A DNA stretch of 64,000 nt from Thermocrispum municipale DSM 44069 (GTDB lineage Bacteria; Actinomycetota; Actinomycetes; Mycobacteriales; Pseudonocardiaceae): assembly GCF_000427825.1 (NCBI RefSeq), contig NZ_ATYT01000006.1, positions 258,975 through 322,974 of the forward strand. The letters run 5' to 3'. Below the pieces are notes generated by a model, which made no database searches, was not told the DNA's origin, and saw nothing but the letters and a program-made list of their open reading frames with translations. The translations under genes were made by a program, and so were the position numbers. Shown here one piece after another: positions 34,478-44,151 of this stretch. Positions within the stretch are counted from its first letter, which is position 1. Each line of letters starts with the position of its first letter.

Positions 34478-35977
34478 TCAGCCGTTCTCGGCGATGTCGG
34501 CCAGGACGGCGGCGAGCGTGCGCACCGGAACACCGGTGCCGCCCTTGCCGGTGTAGCCCCACACCGCGTCGCTGTAGGCCGGGCCCGCCACGTCGATGTG
34601 CACCCACGGCAGGTCGTCCTTGACGAACTCGCGCAGGAAGATTCCGGCGGCCAGCATGCCGCCCCAGCGCTGCCCGGTGACGTTGGCGATGTCGGCCAGC
34701 TTCGAGTCCAGATCCGAGCGCAGCTCGTCCGGCAGCGGCATCGGCCAGCCGCCCTCGCCGGTGCGCTGCGCGATGTCGGCAACCCGGTCGCGGAACTCGT
34801 CGCTGCCCATGATTCCCGGCGTGCGGTTGCCCAGCGCGACCAGCTGTGCGCCGGTCAGCGTCGAGGTCTCGATCAGGTAGTCCGGGTCGTCCTCGCCGGC
34901 GCGCGCGATGGCGTCGGCCAGGATCAGCCTGCCTTCCGCGTCGGTGTTGAGCACCTCGACCGTCTTGCCGCCGTACATCCGCAGCACGTCGCCGGGCCGG
35001 TACGCGGTCCCCGACGGCATGTTCTCCGCCAGCGGCAAGTAGGCGATGACCTCGATCGGGTAGTTCAGCTCGGCGGCCAGCACGGCGGTGGCCAGCTGGG
35101 CGGCAGCGCCCGCCATGTCCGAGGTCATCTCCTGCATCTTCGCCGCGGGCTTGAGCGAGATGCCGCCGGTGTCGAACGTGATGCCCTTGCCGACCAGCGC
35201 CACCTTGGCCTTCGGCTTGCTCGGCTTGTAGTGCAGCCGCACCAGGCGGGGCTGGCGGGACGAACCGCCGCCGACGCCGAGGATGCCGCCGTAGCCCTTG
35301 CGCTTGAGCTGCCGCTCGTCCAGCACCTCGACCGACAGTCCGGCCTCCTCGGCCAGCTTCTTGGCCCGCTCGGCGAACGAGGCGGGGTACAGGTCGTTCG
35401 GCGCGGTGTTGACCAGGTCGCGGGCGGTCACCACGGCCGTCGCGACCGCGGTGGCGGCCTTCAGCGTGGCCTTGTGCTCCTTGCCGGTGCCGTCGGCGGG
35501 GGAGACGAAGTCGACGTTCTTCACCGGCGCCTCGCCCGGATCGGACTTGTACTCGGTGAACTGGTAGGCGCCGAGCGCGATGCCCTCGACGGCGGCCCGC
35601 AGATCGATCTGCGACAGCGTCACGAGTGCGCGCTTGGTGCCGGACAACGCCCGGCCTGCGGCCCCGCACGCGCGGCGTACCTGCTCGGCGGTCGGCGCGT
35701 CGCCGTTCACCTTGCCGAGACCGGTGGCGTAGACGGCGCTCGCACTCACCCGGCCGAACGTGGGCACGCGCACCACCTCGTCGGCCGCGCCGGTGGCGCC
35801 GAGGGCCTTGAGCGCGGACAGCAGCTCGCCGTCGAATGCTTCGTCGACCGCAGCCGCGCCGTCGGCCAGAGCCACGGTGTCGCCTTCGCTGATGGTGCCG
35901 ATGACGATCACGTCGGCCTTGCCGTCGCGGATCGTCTCGGCGGTGTGGTCGGTCAGGCCGAATTTCGGCACGGTCAC
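34478..35977 (-). CDS. pepA: Leucyl aminopeptidase (M17)
   Basis: 499 residues. Cytosolic hexameric di-zinc enzyme that removes N-terminal residues from peptides. The C-terminal catalytic domain has VGKGITFDTGGISLKP (metal-binding Lys and Asp), MTSDMAGAA, NTDAEGRLILADAI (metal-binding Asp/Glu and catalytic Arg) and IETSTLTGAQLVALG. The N-terminal macro-like domain is present. The start is GTG 35977, 5 bases after GAGGGAG; the frame continues to a TTG at 35995. Divergent from the membrane protein at 36.1 kb. Corresponds to mycobacterial PepB by gene order. Confidence 0.95.
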   Translation of the reverse strand: MTVPKFGLTDHTAETIRDGKADVIVIGTISEGDTVALADGAAAVDEAFDGELLSALKALGATGAADEVVRVPTFGRVSASAVYATGLGKVNGDAPTAEQVRRACGAAGRALSGTKRALVTLSQIDLRAAVEGIALGAYQFTEYKSDPGEAPVKNVDFVSPADGTGKEHKATLKAATAVATAVVTARDLVNTAPNDLYPASFAERAKKLAEEAGLSVEVLDERQLKRKGYGGILGVGGGSSRQPRLVRLHYKPSKPKAKVALVGKGITFDTGGISLKPAAKMQEMTSDMAGAAAQLATAVLAAELNYPIEVIAYLPLAENMPSGTAYRPGDVLRMYGGKTVEVLNTDAEGRLILADAIARAGEDDPDYLIETSTLTGAQLVALGNRTPGIMGSDEFRDRVADIAQRTGEGGWPMPLPDELRSDLDSKLADIANVTGQRWGGMLAAGIFLREFVKDDLPWVHIDVAGPAYSDAVWGYTGKGGTGVPVRTLAAVLADIAENG

Positions 35978-36075
35978 GGCTGCTCCCTCTGCCAACTGCC
36001 AAATGAACGTGAGCCATGCTAATGGCGCGCCGGGGGCGCGATGGAACAGCCTTTGGTAGGAGGTGTCGGACGGCC

Positions 36076-36957
36076 GTGCACATCCTGCCTGCGCTGCTGG
36101 TAGCGCTCCCTACAGCGGCCGCGTTCGGCGGCTGGGCACTTCTGCCGGGCCTCGTCGTGGCCGGACTGCTGGCGGCGATGTTCGGTGGCTCGGAACCTCG
36201 ACGCGCGGTGCCGCATCCGCTGTTGCGGGCCGTCGTCCTCACTCTGCTTGCGGCGGTGGCGGCGCGTGCGTTCGGAATGGTCGTTCTCCCGGACCACGAC
36301 TGGCTCGCGGGCCTGGTGGTGGCGGCACTGGTGAGCATGGCAGCGATCGCCGGCCTGGACATTCCGACCATGAGCCGTCGTGCGGTGTCGGTCGTGCTGC
36401 TGCTCGCCGCCGCTGGTTTCGCCGCTGTTTGTGCCGGCGTCGAACCGCCACCGGCCGTCGTGCCACGGCCGGCCGACGAGGCGCCGATCATGGGCTGGAT
36501 CGTCGCCGCCGGGTTGTTCGCCGCGCCGATGCTGATGCTCGAGCCGGGCAGACGGCTGGTGCGCGTCGGATCAGCCGTCCTCGTCGCCGGAGCCGTGGCG
36601 GCGGGTGCGTTGTATCAGCTGGGACCCCAGCGGCTGGGGCTGTCCGATGCGCCGCTGCACGACACGCTGATCGCTGCCGGTGCGGACACTTTGACCACCA
36701 TGCTGGCCGCGGTCGTCGTGCTCGGCACGCTCCCGGCGGCCCTCATCGCGCAATCCGCGGCGACGCGCGCGGCGGCATCCCTTCCGCGGGCGCGAGCACT
36801 GACGGCCGCGTTCTGCCTTCTCGCGCTCCTCGCGGCGAGCACGGTGGAGCCGATCATCGTGCTGGCCGCCGCCTCGACCGTGGCCGTCACCAGCACGGTG
36901 CTCGGTTGGGCACAGTCACGACGCGTTGATACCGGACAATCCCGGGGCCAGTACTAG
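36076..36957 (+). CDS. Polytopic membrane protein of unknown function
   Basis: 293 residues with about nine hydrophobic segments and few charged residues, and no recognised family. Runs such as LPALLVALPTAAAFGGWALL, VVVAGLLAAMFGG, VLLLAAAGFAAVCAG, GWIVAAGLFAAPMLMLEP and LTTMLAAVVVLGTLPAALIA alternate with short polar loops; PTMSRRAVSVV and ATRAAASLPRARA are the basic, probably cytosolic, loops. The start is GTG 36076, 12 bases after AGGAGG, a long spacing, so the start is uncertain. Located between pepA and ilvE, same strand as ilvE but 29 bases before it. Confidence 0.65.
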   Translation: MHILPALLVALPTAAAFGGWALLPGLVVAGLLAAMFGGSEPRRAVPHPLLRAVVLTLLAAVAARAFGMVVLPDHDWLAGLVVAALVSMAAIAGLDIPTMSRRAVSVVLLLAAAGFAAVCAGVEPPPAVVPRPADEAPIMGWIVAAGLFAAPMLMLEPGRRLVRVGSAVLVAGAVAAGALYQLGPQRLGLSDAPLHDTLIAAGADTLTTMLAAVVVLGTLPAALIAQSAATRAAASLPRARALTAAFCLLALLAASTVEPIIVLAAASTVAVTSTVLGWAQSRRVDTGQSRGQY

Positions 36958-36986
36958 GACGTCCGAGTAACAGGTAAATTCACACC

Positions 36987-38090
36987 ATGACGACCGCAAT
37001 GCCTTTCACCCGTACCCCGCACCCCAACCCGGCACCTGCGGAGCGGGTGGCCGAGGTATTGGCGAACCCGGGGTTCGGCACGCATTTCACCGACCACATG
37101 GTCAGCGTGCACTGGAGCGCGGACCAGGGCTGGCACGACGCCGTCGTCGAGCCGTACGCGCCGTTGACCCTCGACCCGGCCACCTCGGTTCTGCACTACG
37201 GGCAGGCGGTGTTCGAGGGGCTGAAGGCGTACCGGCAGCCGGACGGTTCGATCGTCACGTTCCGCCCCGAGGTCAACGCCCGGCGGTTCCAGGTCTCGTG
37301 CGCCCGGTTGGCCATCCCGGAGTTGCCTGAGCAGGTCTTCCTGGACTCGCTGCGCGAGCTGATCGCGGTCGACGCCCGGTGGGTGCCGCACGCGGAGGGC
37401 GCCTCGCTGTACCTGCGACCGTTCATCATCTCCACCGAGGCGGGCCTGGGCGTCAACCGGCCGGCCAACGCCTACCGGTACACGCTGATCGCTTCGCCCG
37501 CAGGCGCGTACTTCTCCGGCGGGGTGAAGCCGATCAAGCTGTGGATCTCGACCGAGTACAGCAGGGCAGCGCCTGGTGGCACCGGGTTCGCCAAGTGCGC
37601 CGGTAACTACGCCGCGTCCTTCCAACCGCAGGCCGAGGCCGTCGAGCAGGGCTGCGACCAAGTGGTGTACACCGACGCGGCCACTCATGAGTGGGTGGAA
37701 GAGCTGGGCGGTATGAACCTGTTCTTCGTGTTCGGCTCGGGGGAGAACGCGCACCTGGTGACCCCGGAGCTGAACGGCAACCTGCTCGCGGGCGTGACCA
37801 GGGACTCGATCCTGACCCTGGCGCAGGACTTCGGTTACACCGTGGAGGAGCGCCGGATCTCGGCCGAGGAGTGGGAGAAGAGCGCAACCTCGGGTGAACT
37901 CACCGAGGTGTTCGCGTGCGGCACGGCCGCGGTGATCACCCCGGTCGGATCGGCGAAGTACGCCGGTGGCGAGTTCACCATCGGGGGCGGTGAGCCCGGC
38001 GAGGTCACCATGCGACTGCGTGAGGAACTCATGGGGATCCAGGTCGGCACGCGGCCGGACAAGCACGGCTGGCGATACCCGCTGGGCTGA
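36987..38090 (+). CDS. ilvE: Branched-chain amino acid aminotransferase
   Basis: 367 residues, fold-type IV PLP enzyme interconverting Leu/Ile/Val with their 2-oxo acids. K203 in [14 protein letters not shown] is the PLP lysine; [61 protein letters not shown] and [16 protein letters not shown] are the conserved blocks of the BCAT_beta type. ATG 36987 begins [21 protein letters not shown] strong hairpin follows 10 bases after the stop, so the transcript ends here. Gene order next to cobT and pepA is the actinobacterial one. Confidence 0.96.
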   Translation: MTTAMPFTRTPHPNPAPAERVAEVLANPGFGTHFTDHMVSVHWSADQGWHDAVVEPYAPLTLDPATSVLHYGQAVFEGLKAYRQPDGSIVTFRPEVNARRFQVSCARLAIPELPEQVFLDSLRELIAVDARWVPHAEGASLYLRPFIISTEAGLGVNRPANAYRYTLIASPAGAYFSGGVKPIKLWISTEYSRAAPGGTGFAKCAGNYAASFQPQAEAVEQGCDQVVYTDAATHEWVEELGGMNLFFVFGSGENAHLVTPELNGNLLAGVTRDSILTLAQDFGYTVEERRISAEEWEKSATSGELTEVFACGTAAVITPVGSAKYAGGEFTIGGGEPGEVTMRLREELMGIQVGTRPDKHGWRYPLG

Positions 38091-38100
38091 GCAGACGATG

Positions 38101-38131
38101 GTCGACGGCCGGCCGGGTGCCGGCCGTCGAC
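38101..38131. terminator. Hairpin terminator between ilvE and cobT
   Basis: GTCGACGGCCGGC (38101-38113) and GCCGGCCGTCGAC (38119-38131) form a perfect 13-bp stem with a 5-base loop. It lies 10 bases after ilvE and faces convergent cobT, so it can act in both directions. There is no T tract, as is usual in high-GC actinobacteria. Confidence 0.8.
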
Positions 38132-38266
38132 GCCGTGCGGAGCCTGCTGCGATGCGGGTCCTGGCGACGGTGGTGCCGTGCGATCGTGGCCCGGCCGCGC
38201 GTCGGCGTCCGGCGTCGTGCTGGATTGTCGCCGGTGTCTTCGGTGTCGCCGGCCGCGCTGTGGGGC

Positions 38267-39250
38267 CTAGACGTCGGCCAGGAGCCGAGCCGCCGAGGTG
38301 AGTAGCGGCAACGCCAGCAGCCCCGCCGTGGGTGCCTCCCCGCCGAGCTGCAGGTCCAGTAGTGGCTCGAGGTCCAAATGCTCCATGGCGACGCCGTGGG
38401 CAGGCTCTGTGCTGCTCGACGCGACAAGCCACCAGTCACGCGCGCCCTGCGCCAGCTCTTCGGCGATCACCGCGGCCGCGAGCACGGTGACCCCGCCGAG
38501 CAGAACCGGGGTGCGCCGGACCGCGGCTTGCAGCAGAAACCCGGCGAGCCCGGCCAGATCGGCCCCACCGGCTGCGGCAAGCAGATCCAACGGCTGCGCC
38601 ATGCGCGGCTTGGCTCGGCGCATCGCGTCCCGGACCGCGGTGGTTTTGCGCATCCACGCCGCGTCGTCGATCCCGGAGCCACGGCCGACCACGGCCACGG
38701 GCTCGGTGCCGGTGAGCGTTCCGACCAGCACGGCGGCCGGCGTGGTCGCAGCGACCCCGACGCCGGACGCGACAAGCAGGTCTGCCCCCTCGTCGACTTC
38801 GACGTCGGCGACCTGCATACCCCTACGGACGGCCTGCTCGACCTCGTCGGGGGTCAGGGCGTCCTCGGTGTCGATCGGCCTTGCCGCCTGCTCCATCTCG
38901 ACCACGCGTACACCTGCGCCGGCCGCGTCGGCCAGCTCGGCCACCGCGCCGGACTTGACCGCGGCCACGAGCTCCGACGTGGTGCCGGCTGCCCGGGCCG
39001 AAACCCCGCGCTCGGCGATGCCGTGCTCGGCCGCGAACACCACGACCCGCGGGGCACGCACCGGCCGCGGTGGACACCCGCCCTGGCACCCGGCGAGCCA
39101 CGCGCCGACCGTGGCGAGTTTGCCGAGGCCCAGCGGGCCTGCGGGAGAGGCGACGGTGTTGTCGGCGCCGGCCAGGCGCTGGACTGCGGCGCGGGCGGAC
39201 CCGTCGGGAGGTTCGATGCGAGGCAGTTCCACCGTCATCGACCGGGTCAT
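38267..39250 (-). CDS. cobT: Nicotinate-nucleotide-dimethylbenzimidazole phosphoribosyltransferase
   Basis: 327 residues; activates the lower ligand base of cobalamin. Conserved CobT segments are PLGLGKLATVGAWLAG, VVVFAAEHGIAERGVSA, LLVASGVGVAATTPAAVLVG, GRGSGIDDAAWMRKTTAVRD and VLLGGVTVLAAAVIAEELA, with GGEAPTAGLLALPLLTSAAR near the end. ATG 39250 overlaps the DUF3043 stop as ATGA, indicating coupled translation; ATG 39238 is also in frame. No other cobalamin-assembly gene, such as cobS, follows: the next features are a 176-base spacer and the convergent ilvE. Confidence 0.93.
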   Translation of the reverse strand: MTRSMTVELPRIEPPDGSARAAVQRLAGADNTVASPAGPLGLGKLATVGAWLAGCQGGCPPRPVRAPRVVVFAAEHGIAERGVSARAAGTTSELVAAVKSGAVAELADAAGAGVRVVEMEQAARPIDTEDALTPDEVEQAVRRGMQVADVEVDEGADLLVASGVGVAATTPAAVLVGTLTGTEPVAVVGRGSGIDDAAWMRKTTAVRDAMRRAKPRMAQPLDLLAAAGGADLAGLAGFLLQAAVRRTPVLLGGVTVLAAAVIAEELAQGARDWWLVASSSTEPAHGVAMEHLDLEPLLDLQLGGEAPTAGLLALPLLTSAARLLADV

Positions 39251-39909
39251 AGCGGGATTTCGTCGCCCGGCTTCACCCGTGGCCTGGGGATGCGCAGCTT
39301 GCGGAACTGGGTCGCCCGGATGAAGCAGTACCAGCCGAGCGAGCGGCCCTTGATGGTCTCCTTCGGGAACTTCTCCCTGGCCAGCCGGGCGATCCGGCGC
39401 CCGTTGTAGAACGCCTCCATCAACATGGCCAGCAGCAGCACCATGCACAGCATCGTGATGATCTGCTGCACCGCCACGTTGCCGATGACGGTGGAGACGA
39501 ACATCACCAACGCAAGCGGCATGAACAGGCCGAGCAGATTGCGGCGCGAGTCCACGCAGTCGCGGGCGAACGCCTTGACCGGGCCGCGGTCGTGCGGCGC
39601 CAGGTACCTCTCGTCGCCCGCCAGCATGCGCTCCCGGCGTTCCCGGCGCAGTGCCTTCAGCTCTTCCTTGCTCACCGGGTTGGACTTGCGCAGCTCACGG
39701 CTGCGCTTGATGGCCTCCCGCGTCGTCTTCGGCGGCGGCGGGACCGGTCCGCGACGCTTGTTCTCGGCCTCCCGGCGGGACGGAGTGGGACGACCCTTTT
39801 TCGGGGTGTAGCCCCGGCGGATGTGGGATTGCGCACTTTCCTCGCCGGTGTCGGTGGCTTCGGCGTCCTTGGTGTCCGTCGTTGAGCTGCCTCTCCGCAA
39901 GAACCTCAC
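39247..39909 (-). CDS. DUF3043 membrane protein
   Basis: 220 residues from GTG 39909. The N-terminal 110 residues are strongly basic and disordered-looking (YTPKKGRPTPSRREAENKRR, PVPPPPKTTREAIKRSRELR); YLAPHDRGPVKAFARDCVDS precedes two membrane helices (about 123-170: LGLFMPLALVMFVSTVIG, IITMLCMVLLLAMLMEAFYN); a basic cytosolic tail ends it. This matches the actinobacterial DUF3043 family of unknown role. Overlaps cobT by four bases and is divergent from the erpA-like gene, an order kept across mycobacteria and relatives. Confidence 0.9.
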   Translation of the reverse strand: MRFLRRGSSTTDTKDAEATDTGEESAQSHIRRGYTPKKGRPTPSRREAENKRRGPVPPPPKTTREAIKRSRELRKSNPVSKEELKALRRERRERMLAGDERYLAPHDRGPVKAFARDCVDSRRNLLGLFMPLALVMFVSTVIGNVAVQQIITMLCMVLLLAMLMEAFYNGRRIARLAREKFPKETIKGRSLGWYCFIRATQFRKLRIPRPRVKPGDEIPL

Positions 39910-40067
39910 GGTGCAAGCCTATGGCACCGTCGGCCGCGCTGGTTCAGCAGGCGTTGGGGATGTGTCACCATGGACGGTGAAGACGTGCCAGGTTGGCGGT
40001 CGGATGAGGAACACATCGCGCGGCCGCGGCGTTGCACCGGATGTACGTGCACGACCCAAGGAGAGTC

Positions 40068-40433
40068 ATGACGACTGCTGAGCAGACCGGGACGGAAACC
40101 GAGCAGACGCACGGCGTCGTGTTGACCGAAGCGGCGGCGGCCAAGGCGAAGGCTTTGCTGGAGCAGGAAGGCCGCGACGACATGCACCTGCGGCTCGCGG
40201 TGCAGCCGGGCGGCTGCGCCGGCCTGCGTTACCAGCTCTTCTTCGACGAGCGTGAGCTGGACGGTGACCTGTTCCGCGAGTTCGACGGCCTGCGGGTGGC
40301 GGTGGACCGGATGAGCGCCCCGTACGTGCAGGACGCGGTCATCGACTTCGTGGACACCATCGAGAAGCAGGGCTTCACGATCGACAACCCGAACGCCACG
40401 GGCTCGTGTGCCTGCGGCGACAGCTTCAACTGA
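40068..40433 (+). CDS. erpA: A-type iron-sulfur cluster carrier (ErpA/IscA-like)
   Basis: 121 residues, HesB/IscA fold. Receives and delivers Fe-S clusters to apo-enzymes such as LipA or respiratory proteins. The three ligand cysteines are C50 (QPGGCAGLRYQLFFDE), C114 and C116 (GSCACGDSFN). AAGGAGAG precedes the ATG. The N-terminal 15 residues are a polar leader (MTTAEQTGTETEQTHG). Single-gene unit followed by a G-U-containing hairpin. The gene symbol follows the common annotation of this actinobacterial orthologue group; it could equally be called iscA-like. Confidence 0.92.
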   Translation: MTTAEQTGTETEQTHGVVLTEAAAAKAKALLEQEGRDDMHLRLAVQPGGCAGLRYQLFFDERELDGDLFREFDGLRVAVDRMSAPYVQDAVIDFVDTIEKQGFTIDNPNATGSCACGDSFN

Positions 40434-40473
40434 GCAACCGCTCGAGAACGCTTTCGGGATTTTCGTCGCCGAC

Positions 40474-40501
40474 GCAAGCCGCCGGTTCGGCGGTGGCTTG
40501 C
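40474..40501. terminator. Hairpin after the erpA-like gene
   Basis: GCAAGCCGCCG (40474-40484) and CGGTGGCTTGC (40491-40501) pair over 11 positions, one of them G-U, with a 6-base loop. It is 40 bases past the stop codon, is read first on the plus strand and has no following T tract. Confidence 0.65.
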
Positions 40502-40609
40502 GCGCGTGTCGGTGTGCTGTTGAGCTCGCCCGTGCGGGGCATCACGTTCGGCGGGGGTCGCCCTGACGAGCGACAGTGATTGTTGCAGCCGGTATTTTTG
40601 CTGCGTTAA

Positions 40610-41665
<1,056 letters not shown>

Positions 41666-41668
41666 GCG

Positions 41669-42691
41669 TCAAGGCAGCAGCACCATGCTGTCGCCGAATT
41701 CATGCCAGAGCATGCGGTGCTCGACTGCGGCGGTGTAGGCGGCGTCGACGAGTTCCTTGCCGGCCACCGCTTCCAGTAGCTGCAGGTGGCTCGAGTCCGG
41801 ATCGTGCAGCCCGGTGATCAGGCCGGACACCACATGAGCCGGCCGGTGTGGGCCCAGGATCAGGTCCGTCCACCCCTGCGCGGGTCGAGCGACACCGTCG
41901 ACCACAGCGGATTCCAGCGCGCGCACGACGGTCGTCCCGACCGCGATCACCCGATGTCCGTTCGCGCGGGTCATCGCGGCCAGTCGTGCGGTGGATTCCG
42001 GAACGGCGTACTGCTCGGGGATCGGCGGTTCGTGCGCCTCCGGGCTCGATACTCCGGAATGCAGCAGAACCGGTGCCACCGTCACGCCGCGGGCCATCAG
42101 ACGCACCAGGATCTCGTGGGTGAACGGCCTGCCCGCGCTCGGCATCTCGGCGCTGCCCGGCTCGGTCGCGTAGACCGTTTGATACGCCGACAACGGGAAG
42201 TTCTCCGTGACGTAGCCGTAGGTGATGGGACGCCCGTACGCGCAGAGGTAGTCGATCCGCCGCATCTCGGGTGTCGTCGACGCTCTCCAGAGCCTGGACT
42301 TCAGCGCGTTCATGTCGGGATAAGGCCAGGTCAGCTTGAGCAGCACGCCGCCGGGCAGCTGCACGTGCTCGCCAGGAGCGGCGTCGTCCTGCCAGCCCAT
42401 GCCGTCGGGCCTGCGCAGCTCGACGACCCAGTCACCGTCCTCCAGCTCTCCGGCGATGTGTACCGGCAGCGTCCGTCCCCGGTATTGACCGTCGACCGCC
42501 GCAGGGAGTGTGCCCGAGGTGTTGACCACCAGCAGGTCGCCGGGCTCCAACCACCTGGGCAGGTCTCGGAATCGGGTCAGCGCACGTCGGGACGGAGTGG
42601 CAACGAGAAGACGCACGTCGTCCCGGTCGAAGCCCCGCCACTCGGGCGGCGACGTCGCTTCTGAGGCTTCGGGTACGACGAAGCGGGTCAT
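41669..42691 (-). CDS. QueA-like SAM:tRNA ribosyltransferase-isomerase
   Basis: 340 residues. QueA transfers the ribosyl part of SAM to 7-aminomethyl-7-deazaguanine in tRNA. Conserved blocks are PGDLLVVNTSGTLPAAVDGQ, ELRRPDG, MRRIDYLCAYGRPITYGYVT, FPLSAYQTVYATEPGSAEMP, GRPFTHEILVRLMARGVTVA and HVVSGLITGLHDPDSSHLQL. Other queuosine genes are absent from the window, and many actinobacteria with such an orphan lack the full pathway, so a variant substrate is possible. ATG 42691 overlaps the SDR stop as ATGA, giving an SDR-queA-like operon. Convergent with adoK, stops 3 bases apart. Confidence 0.87.
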   Translation of the reverse strand: MTRFVVPEASEATSPPEWRGFDRDDVRLLVATPSRRALTRFRDLPRWLEPGDLLVVNTSGTLPAAVDGQYRGRTLPVHIAGELEDGDWVVELRRPDGMGWQDDAAPGEHVQLPGGVLLKLTWPYPDMNALKSRLWRASTTPEMRRIDYLCAYGRPITYGYVTENFPLSAYQTVYATEPGSAEMPSAGRPFTHEILVRLMARGVTVAPVLLHSGVSSPEAHEPPIPEQYAVPESTARLAAMTRANGHRVIAVGTTVVRALESAVVDGVARPAQGWTDLILGPHRPAHVVSGLITGLHDPDSSHLQLLEAVAGKELVDAAYTAAVEHRMLWHEFGDSMVLLP

Positions 42692-43416
42692 GACGTCACC
42701 GCCGCGGGCAGCTCGGCCGCACAGTAGCGGCCGCTGGGCAGTGTGCTGTCGATCAGCGGCAAAAGTGTTGCGGCCACGGCGGCCGGGTCTTCCCGGTCGG
42801 AGATGTCCTCGCCGGGGAAGGCCGCCTGGTGCATGGCGGTGTTCATGTCGCCCGGGTCGACCGCATACACCCGCAGGTCGGGCTCCTCCTCGCTCAGCAC
42901 GGCCGACACGTGGTCCAGCGCGGCCTTGCTCGCGCCGTAGTTGCCCCAGCCGGGGTACGCCTCCACCGCGGCGTCCGAGCTGATGTTGACGACGCGCCCG
43001 GCGTTGGCGCGGAGCTGGGGGAGGAGAGCCGACGTCAGCAGTACCGGAGCGACGACATTCACGTCGAAGATCCGGCGCAGGTGATCAGCGGTGACCGCGC
43101 CGAGCTTGGCCGCCGGAAGCGACGGGCTCGGCCCGAGTTCGCTGGCGTTGTTCACCAGTAACCGGGCGCCGCCCTTCGCTCGGGCAGTCTCGGCCAGCTC
43201 GGCGCGATGGTCGGCGTCGGAGACATCTCCCGGGACGGCTGTGATCAACTCGCGCGGAAATCGAGCGATCGCGTCCGACAGTCGCGTCGCGTTGCGCGCG
43301 TCGGCGATCACGTGCCATCCGCGGCTGGTCAGGGTGGCGGTCAGTGCGAGGCCGAGGCCCGCCGACGCGCCGGTGACGACGGCCACCGGCGGGTGCGGCG
43401 ATGTGGAATGTGCCAT
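42688..43416 (-). CDS. Short-chain dehydrogenase/reductase behind a MerR-type promoter
   Basis: 242 residues. VVTGASAGLGLALTATLTSR is the cofactor loop, LLVNNASELG the NNxx motif, VVNISSDAA holds the catalytic Ser and YGASKAAL the Tyr and Lys. DARNATRL after strand 2 suggests NADPH use. The 31 bases upstream contain a 20-base perfect palindrome within a TTGACC-19-CACGAT promoter, so the mRNA probably begins at the ATG itself and is leaderless. First gene of a two-gene operon with the QueA-like gene (4-base overlap). Substrate unknown; control by an unlinked MerR/SoxR-type activator is inferred. Confidence 0.87.
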   Translation of the reverse strand: MAHSTSPHPPVAVVTGASAGLGLALTATLTSRGWHVIADARNATRLSDAIARFPRELITAVPGDVSDADHRAELAETARAKGGARLLVNNASELGPSPSLPAAKLGAVTADHLRRIFDVNVVAPVLLTSALLPQLRANAGRVVNISSDAAVEAYPGWGNYGASKAALDHVSAVLSEEEPDLRVYAVDPGDMNTAMHQAAFPGEDISDREDPAAVAATLLPLIDSTLPSGRYCAAELPAAVTS

Positions 43417-43422
43417 GCCTCC

Positions 43423-43453
43423 ATCGTGAAACCTCGAGTTAACTCGAGGTCAA
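43423..43453 (-). promoter_or_regulatory. MerR/SoxR-type promoter with a 20-bp perfect palindrome
   Basis: Read on the minus strand: -35 TTGACC (43453-43448), 19-base spacer, -10 CACGAT (43428-43423). ACCTCGAGTTAACTCGAGGT (43450-43431) is a perfect palindrome that fills the spacer and overlaps the -35 box. SoxR boxes have CCTCAAG...CTTGAGG, differing in one base per arm. The long spacer and internal dyad are the hallmark of MerR-family activation by DNA distortion. The promoter overlaps the stop codon of the hydroxylase gene upstream. Confidence 0.75.
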
Positions 43454-44151
43454 GAAGCAGCGTGCAGGTTTTTTGCCGTCGGCGAGGTCGGCACCGTCGA
43501 GGGGTCGGGATAGGTGCCCAGTACCCGGTCCGCCGTCCCGCTGGTGGTGACGGTGAACCAGTAGTGCTCGTTCTTGTAGTGGTGCCGCCGGTGGTTACGC
43601 CACACCGCGCGGAAGAGCCGGCCGCGCGGCTTGTAGTCGCTGTGGATCAGAAAGTGCGTCCATTCGTAACCCAGGCCCAGGGTGAACACCCCGACGATGA
43701 ACGTCAGGCCCATGCCCGCGGTCGGGAAGGCGAGCAGCCCGATGGCGACGGTCCCGGCGATCAGCCAGATGAGCGCCTGCCACGGGATGAAGATCAGCGG
43801 CACATTCCGCGGATCGGCGTGATGTTCGCGATGTTTGCGGGCCAGCAGCGAATCGATCTTGATCGGACCCAGCTTCCGCGGCTTCCAGTGCAGGACCACC
43901 ACGTGCACGACCCACTCGAAGAAGGGGAAGACGGCGAGCATGATCGCCGGCACGAGCGCGTCGTTCCACGTCCAGTCGCCGACGACGATGCGGGCGGTCA
44001 CCGCGGCGACCAGGGACGTGCCGATCATCCACGGCGACGGATTGCACCAGAAGATGCCTGCGGCCTCGCCCAGTGTGATCGTCTTGCGTGAACGCCGCAG
44101 CGACTCCTCGTCCGCACGCACGCGAGTGTTGGCTTCCGATTCGACATTCAT
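43450..44151 (-). CDS. Fatty-acid/carotenoid hydroxylase superfamily (sterol desaturase-like) membrane protein
   Basis: 233 residues. Di-iron membrane oxygenase of the FA_hydroxylase/CrtZ type. Histidine clusters are EWVVHVVVLH (first box), ARKHREHHADP (second), YEWTHFLIHSDY (third) and RNHRRHHYKNEHYW (fourth), spaced as in this superfamily; four membrane helices lie between them (about 40-60, 65-85, 120-135, 140-160). Likely hydroxylates or desaturates a fatty acyl or isoprenoid chain. Its start overlaps the GntR-type regulator's stop as ATGA, so regulator and enzyme are one operon with a FadR-like operator upstream, which favours a fatty-acid role. Confidence 0.9.
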   Translation of the reverse strand: MNVESEANTRVRADEESLRRSRKTITLGEAAGIFWCNPSPWMIGTSLVAAVTARIVVGDWTWNDALVPAIMLAVFPFFEWVVHVVVLHWKPRKLGPIKIDSLLARKHREHHADPRNVPLIFIPWQALIWLIAGTVAIGLLAFPTAGMGLTFIVGVFTLGLGYEWTHFLIHSDYKPRGRLFRAVWRNHRRHHYKNEHYWFTVTTSGTADRVLGTYPDPSTVPTSPTAKNLHAAS

